Shown: positions 1 to 7,191 of the stretch, piece by piece
Position numbering within the stretch: position 1 is the stretch's first letter
Layout of the letters: each line of letters opens with the position of its first letter
DNA from: Clostridia bacterium
GTDB lineage: Bacteria > Bacillota_A > Clostridia > UBA1381
Direction: 5' to 3'
DNA: 32,577 nucleotides
NCBI GenBank assembly: GCA_017451145.1
Contig: JAFSSG010000011.1
Location: forward strand, 1-32,577
Position numbers and translations under genes: made by a program
Notes under the pieces: model-generated
The model's input: only the letters and a program-made list of their open reading frames with translations
Told to the model about the DNA's origin: nothing
Databases searched by the model: none

Positions 1-441
1 GAAAAGAGAAAAGTTGTTGTTACAGGTCTTGAAATGTTCAGAAAGACTCTTGACTATGCTGAAGCAGGTGACAACGTTGGTGCACTTCTCCGTGGTGTTC
101 AGAGAACTGAAATCGAAAGAGGACAGGTTCTTGCTAAACCCGGAACAATTCATCCGCACACAAAGTTCTCAGGCGACGTTTACGTATTGACTAAGGATGA
201 AGGTGGCCGTCATACACCATTCTTCAACAACTACAGACCTCAGTTCTATTTCAGAACAACTGACGTTACAGGCGTTATCAGCCTCCCTGCAGGTGTTGAA
301 ATGTGTATGCCTGGTGACCACGTAAAGATGGACGTTGAGCTTATCACTCCTATCGCTATCGAAAAAGGTCTCCGTTTCGCTATCCGTGAGGGTGGTAGAA
401 CAGTTGGTTCAGGCGTTGTTTCTGACGTAGAAGAAGCGTAA
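1..441 (+). CDS. tuf: Elongation factor Tu, C-terminal part (5'-truncated by window edge)
   Basis: This is the last 146 codons of translation elongation factor Tu, the GTPase that delivers aminoacyl-tRNA to the ribosomal A site. The frame is open from base 1, so the gene continues outside the window and the GTPase domain is not visible. What is seen is the end of domain 2 ([19 protein letters not shown], then [20 protein letters not shown]) and all of domain 3 ([38 protein letters not shown], ending in [13 protein letters not shown]). Identification is certain from these highly conserved blocks. Codons are strongly biased (GTT, GGT, CGT, AGA), as expected for one of the most expressed genes in the cell. 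A strong intrinsic terminator starts 15 nt after the stop. Confidence 0.98.
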   Translation, partial: EKRKVVVTGLEMFRKTLDYAEAGDNVGALLRGVQRTEIERGQVLAKPGTIHPHTKFSGDVYVLTKDEGGRHTPFFNNYRPQFYFRTTDVTGVISLPAGVEMCMPGDHVKMDVELITPIAIEKGLRFAIREGGRTVGSGVVSDVEEA

Positions 442-455
442 ACCAAAATTATCCG

Positions 456-492
456 AAAACGGTTTTTGCAAAACTGCAAAAACCGTTTTTTT
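456..492 (+). terminator. Intrinsic terminator of tuf
   Basis: A 15-bp perfect stem (arms 456-470 and 475-489, core ACGGTTTTTGCA) with an AAAC loop runs into a T-rich tail ending at 492. It lies directly after the tuf stop codon. Confidence 0.93.
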
Positions 493-558
493 GTTATAAA
501 ATTTTTGTTTTTTGTGCATACTAATAACGCATTTAAACAGAAAGGAGATTTACCTAAT

Positions 559-786
559 ATGCAAAAAATGAAAATTTTTCTCGCCACCACTTTAAGTGCT
601 TTTCTTATTGCGTCTTGCGGAATGAACAATACAAAAACACCGTCTAATAACACTGTAACAGATACAAATCTCGGAAATGATGTGAAAAATATGGGCGATG
701 CCGTTTCCGATACGGCGGGTGATGCGGTGAATAACGCGACAAACGCAGTAGATGATTTGACGGGAACAAACAAAACGGGCAAATAG
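559..786 (+). CDS. Small lipoprotein of unknown function
   Basis: A 75-residue protein. The start at 559 is chosen because AAAGGAG (541-547) lies upstream at good spacing; an upstream start would read through the tuf terminator. Residues 1-20 form a typical lipoprotein signal: basic start (MQKMK), hydrophobic core, and lipobox IASC with Cys20 as the predicted lipidated residue. The mature part is about 55 residues, polar and Asn/Thr/Asp-rich, with a semi-regular run of D-A-V/N-A-V steps (residues 47-67) that could form an amphipathic helix on the membrane surface. No domain is recognised. It stands alone between two terminators. No clear promoter is visible; weak sigma-A-like elements lie in the AT-rich gap at 491-524. 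Probably a genuine expressed gene, with unknown role. Confidence 0.75.
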   Translation: MQKMKIFLATTLSAFLIASCGMNNTKTPSNNTVTDTNLGNDVKNMGDAVSDTAGDAVNNATNAVDDLTGTNKTGK

Positions 787-788
787 GC

Positions 789-821
789 TGTAAAAATGCA
801 CCAAAAAGGTGCATTTTTACA
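789..821 (+). terminator. Terminator after the small lipoprotein
   Basis: A 14-bp perfect stem (789-802 with 808-821, TGTAAAAATGCACC) with an AAAAA loop. The 3' arm contains a run of five T, and the hairpin starts 3 nt after the stop codon. Confidence 0.85.
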
Positions 822-848
822 TAAATCAAAAAAATTTTAAAAAAAGTG

Positions 849-877
849 TTGACAAACGCTCATTTTTATCATATAAT
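849..877 (+). promoter_or_regulatory. Sigma-A promoter of the TrpX-type ABC operon
   Basis: TTGACA (849-854), a 17-nt spacer, then TATAAT (872-877): a perfect consensus. Transcription should start near 883-885, so the mRNA begins at the first strand of the attenuator described next. Confidence 0.92.
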
Positions 878-882
878 GCTAC

Positions 883-964
883 CAGAATAGATTAGATGAG
901 AATAGATAATTTAAAATTTGCTTATTATCTCAGGACTAATCTGTTCTGAGAATTTTTATTTTTA
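883..964 (+). promoter_or_regulatory. Transcription attenuator with TRAP-like NAG repeats, leader of the ABC operon
   Basis: Two mutually exclusive structures are visible. Terminator: 929-936 pairs with 943-950 (CTCAGGAC/GTTCTGAG, one G-U), followed by a T-rich tail 951-964. Antiterminator: 883-895 pairs with 936-948 (13 bp, one G-U), which consumes the 3' arm of the terminator; inner helices 897-900/929-932 and 906-910/924-928 extend it. Over the 5' strand, triplets CAG, TAG, TAG, GAG, TAG begin at 883, 888, 893, 898 and 903, an exact 5-nt period. That is the layout bound by the trp RNA-binding attenuation protein in Bacillus. Binding there would block the antiterminator and favour termination. 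The attenuator is well supported by base pairing. The TRAP assignment is inference: there are only five triplets instead of the usual nine to eleven. Confidence 0.6.
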
Positions 965-997
965 TAGCACAAAATGTGCAGAATAGGAGAGATTAGT

Positions 998-1978
998 ATG
1001 AAAAAGAGATTAGCATTGGTTCTTTCAGCAATTTTGGCGGTTACATCACTCGCAGGTTGCGGAAAAAAGGCAGAAAACACAGAGGAAACAGTTTACAAGA
1101 TCGGTATTGCACAGTTTGCCGACCACCCGTCACTTGATAATTGTCGGGAAGGCTTTATTGAAGGATTAAAAAGTGAAGGCTTTGAAGAGGGCAAAAATAT
1201 AGAAATCGATTGTAAGAGTGCTATGGCAGATATGTCCATAAACACACAAATCGCACAAACTTTCGCATCAAACGGTATGGATTTGGTTTGCGGTATCGCA
1301 ACACCTTCAGCACAGGCACTTTATGCGTCCTGCTATGAGCAGAATATCCCTGTTATATTTAACGCGGTTTCCGACCCGATAGGTGCGGAACTCGCCAAGA
1401 GCGAAACCGAAACTCTTCCGGGCATTACAGGTGTGAGTGACCAACTCCCTGTTAAACAGCAGTTGGAGCTTATAAGAAATATGCTTCCGGACGCAAAAAC
1501 AATCGGTATTTTATATACAACAAGCGAAGCAAATTCAGTAAGTACGCTTGAAATCTACAAAAAGGAAGCTCCTAATTACGGCTTTACAATAGAAGCTATC
1601 GGCATCGGCTCAGAGGCTGAGGTTGCACAGGCTGCCGACGTTCTTCTTTCCAAGGTTGACTGTATTTCAAATATGACAGACAACACGGTAGTATCAGCTT
1701 TGGCAGTTGTTCTTGACAAGGCAAACGCTGCAAATAAGCCTGTTTTCGGCTCGGAAGAAGAGCAGGTTAAAAACGGCTGTATTGCATGTAGCGGCCTTGA
1801 CTACGTAACACTTGGAAAAATGGCAGGTGTTATGGCAGGAAGAGTATTAAAGGGCGAAGCTATTGAAAACATTCCGTTTGAAACAATGCAAGAGTCCTTT
1901 GTTACAATCAACAAGACTGTTGCAGAAAAGCTTGGCATTGATATTGCGGCAATCGAGAACGCAACTATCGTAGAATAA
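998..1978 (+). CDS. ABC transporter substrate-binding lipoprotein, TrpX family
   Basis: A 326-residue extracytoplasmic binding protein of the ABC_sub_bind family (PF04392, COG2984). Members are predicted or shown to import tryptophan, tyrosine or related compounds. The start at 998 has AGGAGA at 985-990; an in-frame ATG at 974 has no ribosome site. Lipoprotein signal: MKKRLALVLSAILAVTSLAG followed by Cys21. The mature protein opens with the family pattern YKIGIAQFADHPSLDN, in which residues near DHPSLD contribute to ligand binding in the family, then GFIEGLKSEGF, VCGIATPSAQALY, IPVIFNAVSDPIGA and GCIACSGLDYVTLGKMAG. It is first in an operon with the permease and ATPase, and is separated from them by a strong hairpin that could keep this gene more expressed. 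It is likely regulated by the attenuator upstream. The substrate is not provable from sequence. Confidence 0.9.
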   Translation: MKKRLALVLSAILAVTSLAGCGKKAENTEETVYKIGIAQFADHPSLDNCREGFIEGLKSEGFEEGKNIEIDCKSAMADMSINTQIAQTFASNGMDLVCGIATPSAQALYASCYEQNIPVIFNAVSDPIGAELAKSETETLPGITGVSDQLPVKQQLELIRNMLPDAKTIGILYTTSEANSVSTLEIYKKEAPNYGFTIEAIGIGSEAEVAQAADVLLSKVDCISNMTDNTVVSALAVVLDKANAANKPVFGSEEEQVKNGCIACSGLDYVTLGKMAGVMAGRVLKGEAIENIPFETMQESFVTINKTVAEKLGIDIAAIENATIVE

Positions 1979-1993
1979 ATAAACTCTGAAATA

Positions 1994-2034
1994 TTTTATG
2001 GGACGCAAGGCTAACACCTTTGCGTCCCATAAAA
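1994..2034 (+). terminator. Intra-operon hairpin between binding protein and permease genes
   Basis: A 17-bp stem (1994-2010 with 2018-2034, one G-U pair) and a 7-nt loop lie in the 79-nt gap. No T-run follows, so full termination is unlikely. More plausible is a 3'-end stabiliser or processing site that raises the level of the binding-protein mRNA relative to the membrane components. Confidence 0.7.
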
Positions 2035-2057
2035 GTATCTTTGAAAGGATTATCGTT

Positions 2058-2936
2058 ATGCCTATTTTAATCGGTATTTTGGAACAAGGCTTTATATACG
2101 GCATTATGGCTCTTGGGATTTACATAAGCTATAAAATTCTGAACTTCCCCGACCTCACCGTTGACGGAACGTTTCCTTTGGGTGCGGCAATCAGTGCGAC
2201 GCTTGTAACTCACGGCGTAAACCCATGGATTTGCCTTTTGTGTGCCATAATTGCAGGTGCTTTGGCAGGTTCAATCACGGGAATACTCCACATAAAATGC
2301 AAAATAAAGGATTTGCTTTCCGGCATCTTGGTTATGACGGGACTTTATTCGATAAACTACCGAATTGTTGGTATGCCCAATATATTTTTAATGCAAAAGC
2401 CTACCATTTTCGGCGGAATACGTCTGCCAAAGGCACTATTTCCCTACCGATACATTATAATTTTGTTTCTGATTATGCTTTTTGTCAAGATTTTGCTTGA
2501 CTTATACCTCCGCACAAAGTCAGGATTTTTATTGAAAAGCGTCGGCGATAACGAGGGTTTAGTCGTAACGCTCGGAAAAAATCCCGGCACCGTAAAAATT
2601 ATAGGTCTTGCGATAGCTAACGCACTTGTAAGCCTTGCCGGCGCATTGTATTGCCAACGTGCTATGCAGTTTGATGTTTCTTCAGGCACAGGAACTATGG
2701 TTATGGGACTTGCCGCCGTTATTATTGGTACAACTTTGTTCAGAAAACTGCGGTTTATGAACGTTACAACAGGGGTTGTTCTGGGCATGATTATCTATAA
2801 AGCATGTATTACCGCCGCAATCTCCTCAGGTCTCAGGTCTTCGGACACAAAATTGGTGGTAACGGTATTATTCCTCCTTACAATGCTTTTAAACAGCGTT
2901 ATGAATAAGTCGGAGGGGGGCAGAAAAAATGCTTGA
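2058..2936 (+). CDS. ABC transporter permease, TrpY-like (branched-chain permease superfamily)
   Basis: A 292-residue integral membrane protein of the family PF02653/COG4120, which partners TrpX-type binding proteins. The start at 2058 follows GAAAGGA (2043-2049); an in-frame ATG at 1998 lies inside the intergenic hairpin and is unlikely. About eight to nine hydrophobic segments are visible. The family pattern ISYKILNFPDLTVDGTFPLG near the N terminus, then NPWICLLCAIIAGALAGSIT and the cytoplasmic region LKSVGDNEGLVVTLGKNPG (the loop that contacts the ATPase), are diagnostic. It overlaps the ATPase gene by 8 nt, so the two are translationally coupled. It forms the membrane channel of the importer in this operon. 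Confidence 0.9.
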   Translation: MPILIGILEQGFIYGIMALGIYISYKILNFPDLTVDGTFPLGAAISATLVTHGVNPWICLLCAIIAGALAGSITGILHIKCKIKDLLSGILVMTGLYSINYRIVGMPNIFLMQKPTIFGGIRLPKALFPYRYIIILFLIMLFVKILLDLYLRTKSGFLLKSVGDNEGLVVTLGKNPGTVKIIGLAIANALVSLAGALYCQRAMQFDVSSGTGTMVMGLAAVIIGTTLFRKLRFMNVTTGVVLGMIIYKACITAAISSGLRSSDTKLVVTVLFLLTMLLNSVMNKSEGGRKNA

Positions 2937-3702
2937 ACTCAATAATATTTATAAGAGCTTCAATATCGGCACTATCGACGAGAAAATACTTTTCGAGGAT
3001 TTTAACCTGCAAATAGGAAGTGGCGAATTTGTTGCGATTGTCGGCAGTAACGGCTCGGGTAAAACAACTGCTTTAAACATCGTTTCCGGCGATGTGAAAC
3101 CCGACAGCGGAAGCGTTTTATTAGACGGGAAAAATATAACAAAGCAGAAAAACTATCAACGTGCGGCAAAAATTGCCCGTGTATTTCAGAACCCGTCTAT
3201 GGGCACAAGCCCATCAATGACTATTATGGAAAATATGTCGATAGCCGATAATAAGGGAAAGCGTTACGGTCTGACCAAAGGTCTTAACACAAAACGGCGT
3301 GATTTTTACCGCAGTCAGTTGGAGCTTTTGGGAATGGGGCTCGAAAACCGTATGGAAACACAGGCAGGTGCATTATCCGGCGGTCAAAGACAGGCTTTGG
3401 CACTTATTATGGCGACTATGAAAACGCCGACGCTCCTTCTTTTAGACGAGCATACGGCAGCACTTGACCCAAAGTCAAGCGATATCGTTATGACGCTTAC
3501 CGAAAAAGTGGTAAAAGAAAAGAATATAACAACGCTTATGGTAACGCATAACCTCCGCTACGCCGTAGAATACGGCACACGTGCAATTATGATGCACGAG
3601 GGCGGAATTGTGCTTGATATATCGGGCGAGGAAAAGAAACAACACGGGATTAACGATTATCTGAAAATCTTTAACGAGATTTCAATAGAATGCGGAAACT
3701 AA
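2929..3702 (+). CDS. ABC transporter ATP-binding protein, TrpZ-like
   Basis: A 257-residue ABC ATPase (COG1101) that powers the importer above. Visible motifs: Walker A GSNGSGKT at 39-46, Q-loop Gln87 (VFQNPSMGTSPSMT), signature LSGGQ at 149-153, Walker B LLLLDE at 169-174, D-loop AALDPKS, and switch His207 (VTHNL). The start at 2929 is preceded by GGAGGGGGG inside the end of the permease gene. It is last in the operon and ends at a bidirectional terminator shared with purB. All catalytic residues are intact. Confidence 0.95.
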   Translation: MLELNNIYKSFNIGTIDEKILFEDFNLQIGSGEFVAIVGSNGSGKTTALNIVSGDVKPDSGSVLLDGKNITKQKNYQRAAKIARVFQNPSMGTSPSMTIMENMSIADNKGKRYGLTKGLNTKRRDFYRSQLELLGMGLENRMETQAGALSGGQRQALALIMATMKTPTLLLLDEHTAALDPKSSDIVMTLTEKVVKEKNITTLMVTHNLRYAVEYGTRAIMMHEGGIVLDISGEEKKQHGINDYLKIFNEISIECGN

Positions 3703-3729
3703 AAAGAGGCTTTATTAAGCCTCTTTTTT
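3701..3729. terminator. Bidirectional terminator between ABC operon and purB
   Basis: A 12-bp stem (3701-3712 with 3717-3728, AAAAAGAGGCTT) and a 4-nt loop. A T-run is produced on each strand, and the purB stop codon overlaps it. It serves both convergent units. Confidence 0.88.
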
Positions 3730-5158
3730 ATACCGTGATTTCTACATCATCGCCGATTTCTCCACTATATTTCATAAGAATCGGCATAACGCAGTCCTCC
3801 AAAAATTCCTCCGTTTGCTCTTTGCTGCGTCCGACAAATTTTTCGGGTTTTAAAAGCTCGTAAATTTCCGAAAGGCTGATGCCGAAAGCGTTATCGTTTG
3901 CAATAAGCTCAAGCAGATTGTTTTCTTCACCGTCTTCTTTTACCCGCCTTGCCGCCTCCATAGAGTATTTTCTTATTTTTTCGTGTAGTTCCTGTCTGTC
4001 TCCGCCACGCTTTACGGCATCCATCATAATATTTTCGGTTGCCATAAACGGAATTTCCTGCATGAATTGGCGGTTTATAACCTTTGGATAAACAACAAGT
4101 CCGTCTGCCACATTTCTATATAGGCAAAGTATCGCATCAACTGCCAAAAATGCCTCAGGAACGCTTATTCTCTTATTTGCCGAGTCATCAAGCGTACGCT
4201 CAAACCACTGCGTTGATGCCGTTATCGCGGGATTTAATGCGTCAACTATCACATATCTTGCAAGTGACGAGATTCTCTCGCTACGCATAGGATTACGCTT
4301 GTACGCCATTGCAGACGAGCCGACCTGATTTTTTTCAAACGGCTCTTCTATCTGCTTTAAGTGTTGCAAAAGCCGTATATCATTCGAAAATTTATATGCA
4401 CTCTGTGCAACTGACGAGAGCACCGACAGCATCTGATAGTCGAGTTTTCTCGGATATGTCTGTCCGCTGACGGCAAAACAACCGTCAAACCCCATCTTCT
4501 GTGCGATTTTTTTATCAAGCTCCCTGCACTTTTCGTGGTCGCCCGAAAACAGCTCCAAAAAACTCGCCTGTGTGCCCGTCGTACCCTTTGAGCCGAGCAG
4601 TTTTGCTTTTTTAAGCTGTTCTTCAATCGCTTCTAAATCCATCAAAAGATCCTGTATCCAAAGCGTTGCACGTTTTCCCACCGTTGTCGGCTGTGCGGGT
4701 TGGAAATGTGTAAATGCAAGTGTCGGCAAGTCCTTATATTTCTCGGCAAAGTCACAAAGTATCGCAATTACATTCACAATCCGTTTATGTACGAGCCTGA
4801 GTGCCTCAGTCATTACGATTATGTCGGTATTATCGCCGACATAACAGCTGGTTGCTCCAAGGTGGATTATCGGCTTTGCCTTAGGGCACTGCACACCGTA
4901 TGCGAAAATATGGCTCATAACATCGTGGCGGATTTCCTTCTCTTTTGCCTCCGCAACATCATAGTTTATATCAGAAATATGCTCACGCATCTCCGCAACT
5001 TGCTCCTCGGAAATATCAAGCCCTAACTCCTTTTCGCTTTCAGCCAACGCAACCCACAGCTTACGCCAAGTCGAAAACTTTTTGTCAGGTGAAAAAATGT
5101 ATTTCATTTCCTTTGACGCATACCGCGAATTTATCGGCGAAACATAAGTATCTTTCAT
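3728..5158 (-). CDS. purB: Adenylosuccinate lyase
   Basis: A 476-residue enzyme of the fumarase/aspartase superfamily. It splits SAICAR to AICAR and adenylosuccinate to AMP, releasing fumarate, in purine synthesis. The signature GSSAMAYKRNP (about residues 280-290, the mobile catalytic loop) is intact, as are HDVMSH (78-83), TSCYVGDNTD (103-112) and THFQPAQPTTVGKR (150-163) with the catalytic His. The length fits the longer, eukaryote-like PurB group rather than the roughly 430-residue Bacillus type. The ATG at 5158 is preferred, with GAGGAAG upstream; an in-frame GTG at 5167 abuts that ribosome site. The gene is single, with its own probable promoter 22-50 nt upstream, downstream of the DUF421/DUF4363 pair. 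No other purine gene is in the window. Confidence 0.96.
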   Translation of the reverse strand: MKDTYVSPINSRYASKEMKYIFSPDKKFSTWRKLWVALAESEKELGLDISEEQVAEMREHISDINYDVAEAKEKEIRHDVMSHIFAYGVQCPKAKPIIHLGATSCYVGDNTDIIVMTEALRLVHKRIVNVIAILCDFAEKYKDLPTLAFTHFQPAQPTTVGKRATLWIQDLLMDLEAIEEQLKKAKLLGSKGTTGTQASFLELFSGDHEKCRELDKKIAQKMGFDGCFAVSGQTYPRKLDYQMLSVLSSVAQSAYKFSNDIRLLQHLKQIEEPFEKNQVGSSAMAYKRNPMRSERISSLARYVIVDALNPAITASTQWFERTLDDSANKRISVPEAFLAVDAILCLYRNVADGLVVYPKVINRQFMQEIPFMATENIMMDAVKRGGDRQELHEKIRKYSMEAARRVKEDGEENNLLELIANDNAFGISLSEIYELLKPEKFVGRSKEQTEEFLEDCVMPILMKYSGEIGDDVEITV

Positions 5159-5179
5159 TTGCACCACTTCCTCGCATTT

Positions 5180-5208
5180 ATTATATTATATTTTTGGCAT
5201 AAAAGCAA
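5180..5208 (-). promoter_or_regulatory. Probable purB promoter
   Basis: On the minus strand, TTGCTT (5203-5208), a 17-nt spacer and TATAAT (5180-5185). The -10 is perfect and the -35 weak. It lies in the 53-nt gap after the DUF4363 gene, which has no terminator, so purB may also be read from upstream. Confidence 0.5.
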
Positions 5209-5211
5209 GGG

Positions 5212-5592
5212 CTATAAAACATTTTGAAGCTTCAAGGCGTAATTTTCGGGCAGGTGACCAAACATATGTGCCAATTTTTTTATTGCTACCAATGCATATG
5301 CCGTATCATTCTGCTCTGTATATCCCAAAAGTTCGGATATTTGCTCTTCAATTTCATCAATATTGCTGTGGTCTAAAATCGAGGACAAAAGCGGCTTTTT
5401 GCCGTCTATATACTCGGACAGCCTTTTCCCCTTATCATATGCTTCGTCGATTTTGCCCGATTTTATGCTGTTTTCTATTCCCTCACAGCTTTTCAAAAGC
5501 TCCTCTGTGGTAGCATTTAACGAATAATTAAACGCCATTCCGCCAACTACCAAAACAGCAAAAATTGACATGGCAACAATAAAACTTTTCAT
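5212..5592 (-). CDS. DUF4363 family protein
   Basis: A 126-residue protein matching the DUF4363 pattern: one N-terminal membrane segment (about residues 4-22, in MKSFIVAMSIFAVLVVGG), then a helical extracytoplasmic region with TEELLKSCEGIENSIKSG, a central EAYDKGKRLSEYID and a C-terminal IKKLAHMFGHLPENYALKLQ. Function is unknown. Its ATG overlaps the stop of the DUF421 gene by 4 nt (ATGA), a pairing seen repeatedly in Clostridia, so the two products probably work as a membrane unit. Confidence 0.8.
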   Translation of the reverse strand: MKSFIVAMSIFAVLVVGGMAFNYSLNATTEELLKSCEGIENSIKSGKIDEAYDKGKRLSEYIDGKKPLLSSILDHSNIDEIEEQISELLGYTEQNDTAYALVAIKKLAHMFGHLPENYALKLQNVL

Positions 5593-6221
5593 TTTTTTCT
5601 CTCCTTTTTTTGAACGGTAAGCTCGTTATCGGAATTTAAAGATGCAATAAAAACATCTTTAAAGTCGCACTTTATCCGTTGTTTCAGCCATTCTTCACTT
5701 TTCCCCGCACGTTTTAGCTCCGCTCTGTTCATCTCCCCGTCAGAAATCAAAATATAAGGGAAATCGGTCATACTATCCTTGCTTTTTTCAATAATGCTCA
5801 TTTCCCCATTGGTTTCCAAAATCGCCATATCTATTTTTGAAACATCGGGATAGCCTGAAATCCGTAGCTCCTCCATTAAATCGTTTAAGGTAAACCGTGC
5901 TTTTTCAAGTTCCTTTTCGTTGATACGACCGCTTTTTATAATAATGCTCGGCTCACCCGTTATATATTTTCTTGCACGTTTGCTTTTTAGCGATATAAAG
6001 GACATCGTTACTTCTGCAACAAGCAGTGTGAGCACAGGCACAATCCCCGTAAGCAAGGGTATGTCTATCGTCTGCATCGGAACTGCCGCCAGATCCGAAA
6101 TCATAATTGCGACGACTAACTCGGACGGCTGAAGCTCTCCAATCTGTTTTTTTCCCATAATCCGTATCGCAAGGATTATCAGACCGTAAAGAATCAGGGT
6201 GCGTATTATAAGTACAAACAT
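5589..6221 (-). CDS. DUF421 (YetF-like) membrane protein
   Basis: A 210-residue protein. Three predicted membrane segments lie in the first 80 residues, including the family hallmark RIMGKKQIGELQPSELVVAI (about 20-39). A cytoplasmic DUF421 domain follows, with GEPSIIIKSGRINEKELEKA and MEELRISGYPDVSKIDMAIL. The YetF/YcaP family is widespread in Firmicutes, often near spore or envelope genes; some members in spore formers are linked to germination-stage membrane proteins, but biochemical function is unknown. The start is supported by AAAGGAG 8 nt upstream. It is first of a two-gene unit with the DUF4363 gene. No convincing promoter was found on this strand in the gap shared with the divergent methyltransferase. 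Confidence 0.88.
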   Translation of the reverse strand: MFVLIIRTLILYGLIILAIRIMGKKQIGELQPSELVVAIMISDLAAVPMQTIDIPLLTGIVPVLTLLVAEVTMSFISLKSKRARKYITGEPSIIIKSGRINEKELEKARFTLNDLMEELRISGYPDVSKIDMAILETNGEMSIIEKSKDSMTDFPYILISDGEMNRAELKRAGKSEEWLKQRIKCDFKDVFIASLNSDNELTVQKKERKK

Positions 6222-6274
6222 ATTTTCACTCCTTTTTGATACAAATATTTTGCCAAAAATGACCGAAAATATTC

Positions 6275-6303
6275 TTTACTTTGTTACTATGAAGTGTTAA
6301 AAT
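6275..6303 (+). promoter_or_regulatory. Possible promoter of the methyltransferase gene
   Basis: TTTACT (6275-6280), a 17-nt spacer, then TAAAAT (6298-6303). The leader would be very short, with the ribosome site GAGGTG at about 6311-6316. Match is moderate. Confidence 0.4.
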
Positions 6304-6324
6304 GATACTGTGAGGTGAGTTAAG

Positions 6325-7068
6325 ATGAATAGCTACACAAGATTTGCACCGCTTTACGATAAACTGATGAGTGAAGACGTTGACTATAACACGTGGGCGG
6401 ACTATATCGAGAAAATTTTTGCCCGATTCGGAAAACGCCCCAACATCATATGCGATTTAGCGTGTGGTACGGGTAATATCACAATCCCTCTCGCAAAAAG
6501 GGGATATGATATGATCGGTACCGACAAATCACTGCAAATGCTGTCTTTGGCACGGGAAAAGGCGGAAAAAGAGGGCGTTGATATAATGTTTTTGTCTCAA
6601 TCCTTTTCCGAGCTTGATTTATACGGCGGTTGCGATGCATTCTTATGTATGCTTGACGGCTTTAACTACGTTCTTTCGCCCAAGCTCCTTTACCGGATAG
6701 CGAAAAAAATAAAAACCTGTTTTTTAGAGCCTGACGGGATTTTTATTTTTGATTTGAGCAGCAGATACAAATTGCAGGAATATATCGGTAATAATACCTT
6801 TGTTTACGATAAAGACGGCATTTTCTATGTTTGGGAAAACAAATTCCACGAAAAATACGGTTTATCCGATATGTATATCAACTTTTTTGAAAAATCTGGT
6901 AGTAAATACCAACGTTTTTGCGAACGGCACCTGCAAAAAGCGTATGACGAAAGCGAAATAAAAAGGATTTTTCTGTCGGCAGGTTTTGAAACTGTCGAAA
7001 GCTTTTCACCCCTATCCTTTGATGCTCCGAAAAGCACCGATATGCGAACTGTTTTTGTCGCAAAATAA
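6325..7068 (+). CDS. Class I SAM-dependent methyltransferase, substrate unknown
   Basis: A 247-residue Rossmann-fold methyltransferase. Motif I DLACGTG at 44-50 binds S-adenosylmethionine, the acidic residue after strand 2 is Asp67 (MIGTDKS), and CMLDGFNYV at about residue 108 resembles the post-strand-4 region of the Clostridial family with N-terminal YTRFAPLYDKLM. This N-terminus is typical of small-molecule methyltransferases (Methyltransf_25 type), but no substrate can be assigned. It is a stand-alone gene with GAGGTG before the ATG and its own terminator overlapping the stop codon. It is divergent from the DUF421 gene. Confidence 0.85.
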   Translation: MNSYTRFAPLYDKLMSEDVDYNTWADYIEKIFARFGKRPNIICDLACGTGNITIPLAKRGYDMIGTDKSLQMLSLAREKAEKEGVDIMFLSQSFSELDLYGGCDAFLCMLDGFNYVLSPKLLYRIAKKIKTCFLEPDGIFIFDLSSRYKLQEYIGNNTFVYDKDGIFYVWENKFHEKYGLSDMYINFFEKSGSKYQRFCERHLQKAYDESEIKRIFLSAGFETVESFSPLSFDAPKSTDMRTVFVAK

Positions 7069-7092
7069 GTCCCGTTTTATCGGGGCTTTTTT
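7067..7092 (+). terminator. Terminator of the methyltransferase gene
   Basis: An 8-bp stem (AAGTCCCG, 7067-7074, with 7081-7088, one G-U), a 6-nt loop, and a run of six T ending at 7092. It begins within the stop codon. Confidence 0.85.
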
Positions 7093-7115
7093 ATGTGCAA
7101 AAATTAGGAAAATGC

Positions 7116-7144
7116 TTGATTTTTCCTTGTTTTTGTGATACAAT
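7116..7144 (+). promoter_or_regulatory. gyrA promoter
   Basis: TTGATT (7116-7121), a 17-nt spacer, TACAAT (7139-7144). It lies between the methyltransferase terminator and gyrA, giving a leader of about 40 nt. Confidence 0.78.
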
Positions 7145-7191
7145 TAAGTAGTAATATTTTGACTTATTTATCCTATTTGGAGGATTTTGAA

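Noticed and set aside
246..782. 178-codon open frame on the minus strand across tuf and the lipoprotein gene
   Set aside because: It runs antisense through tuf, both arms of a terminator and a real lipoprotein gene, with no ribosome site or family resemblance.
881..997. T-box or purine riboswitch before the ABC operon
   Set aside because: The leader is only about 80 nt, with no T-box consensus (AGGGTGGNACCGCG type) and no purine-aptamer core. The alternative hairpins are real, but the class is not one of these.
3728..6221. Recent gene transfer of the DUF421/DUF4363/purB block
   Set aside because: Codon and base composition look like the neighbours, and no repeats or mobile genes flank it.
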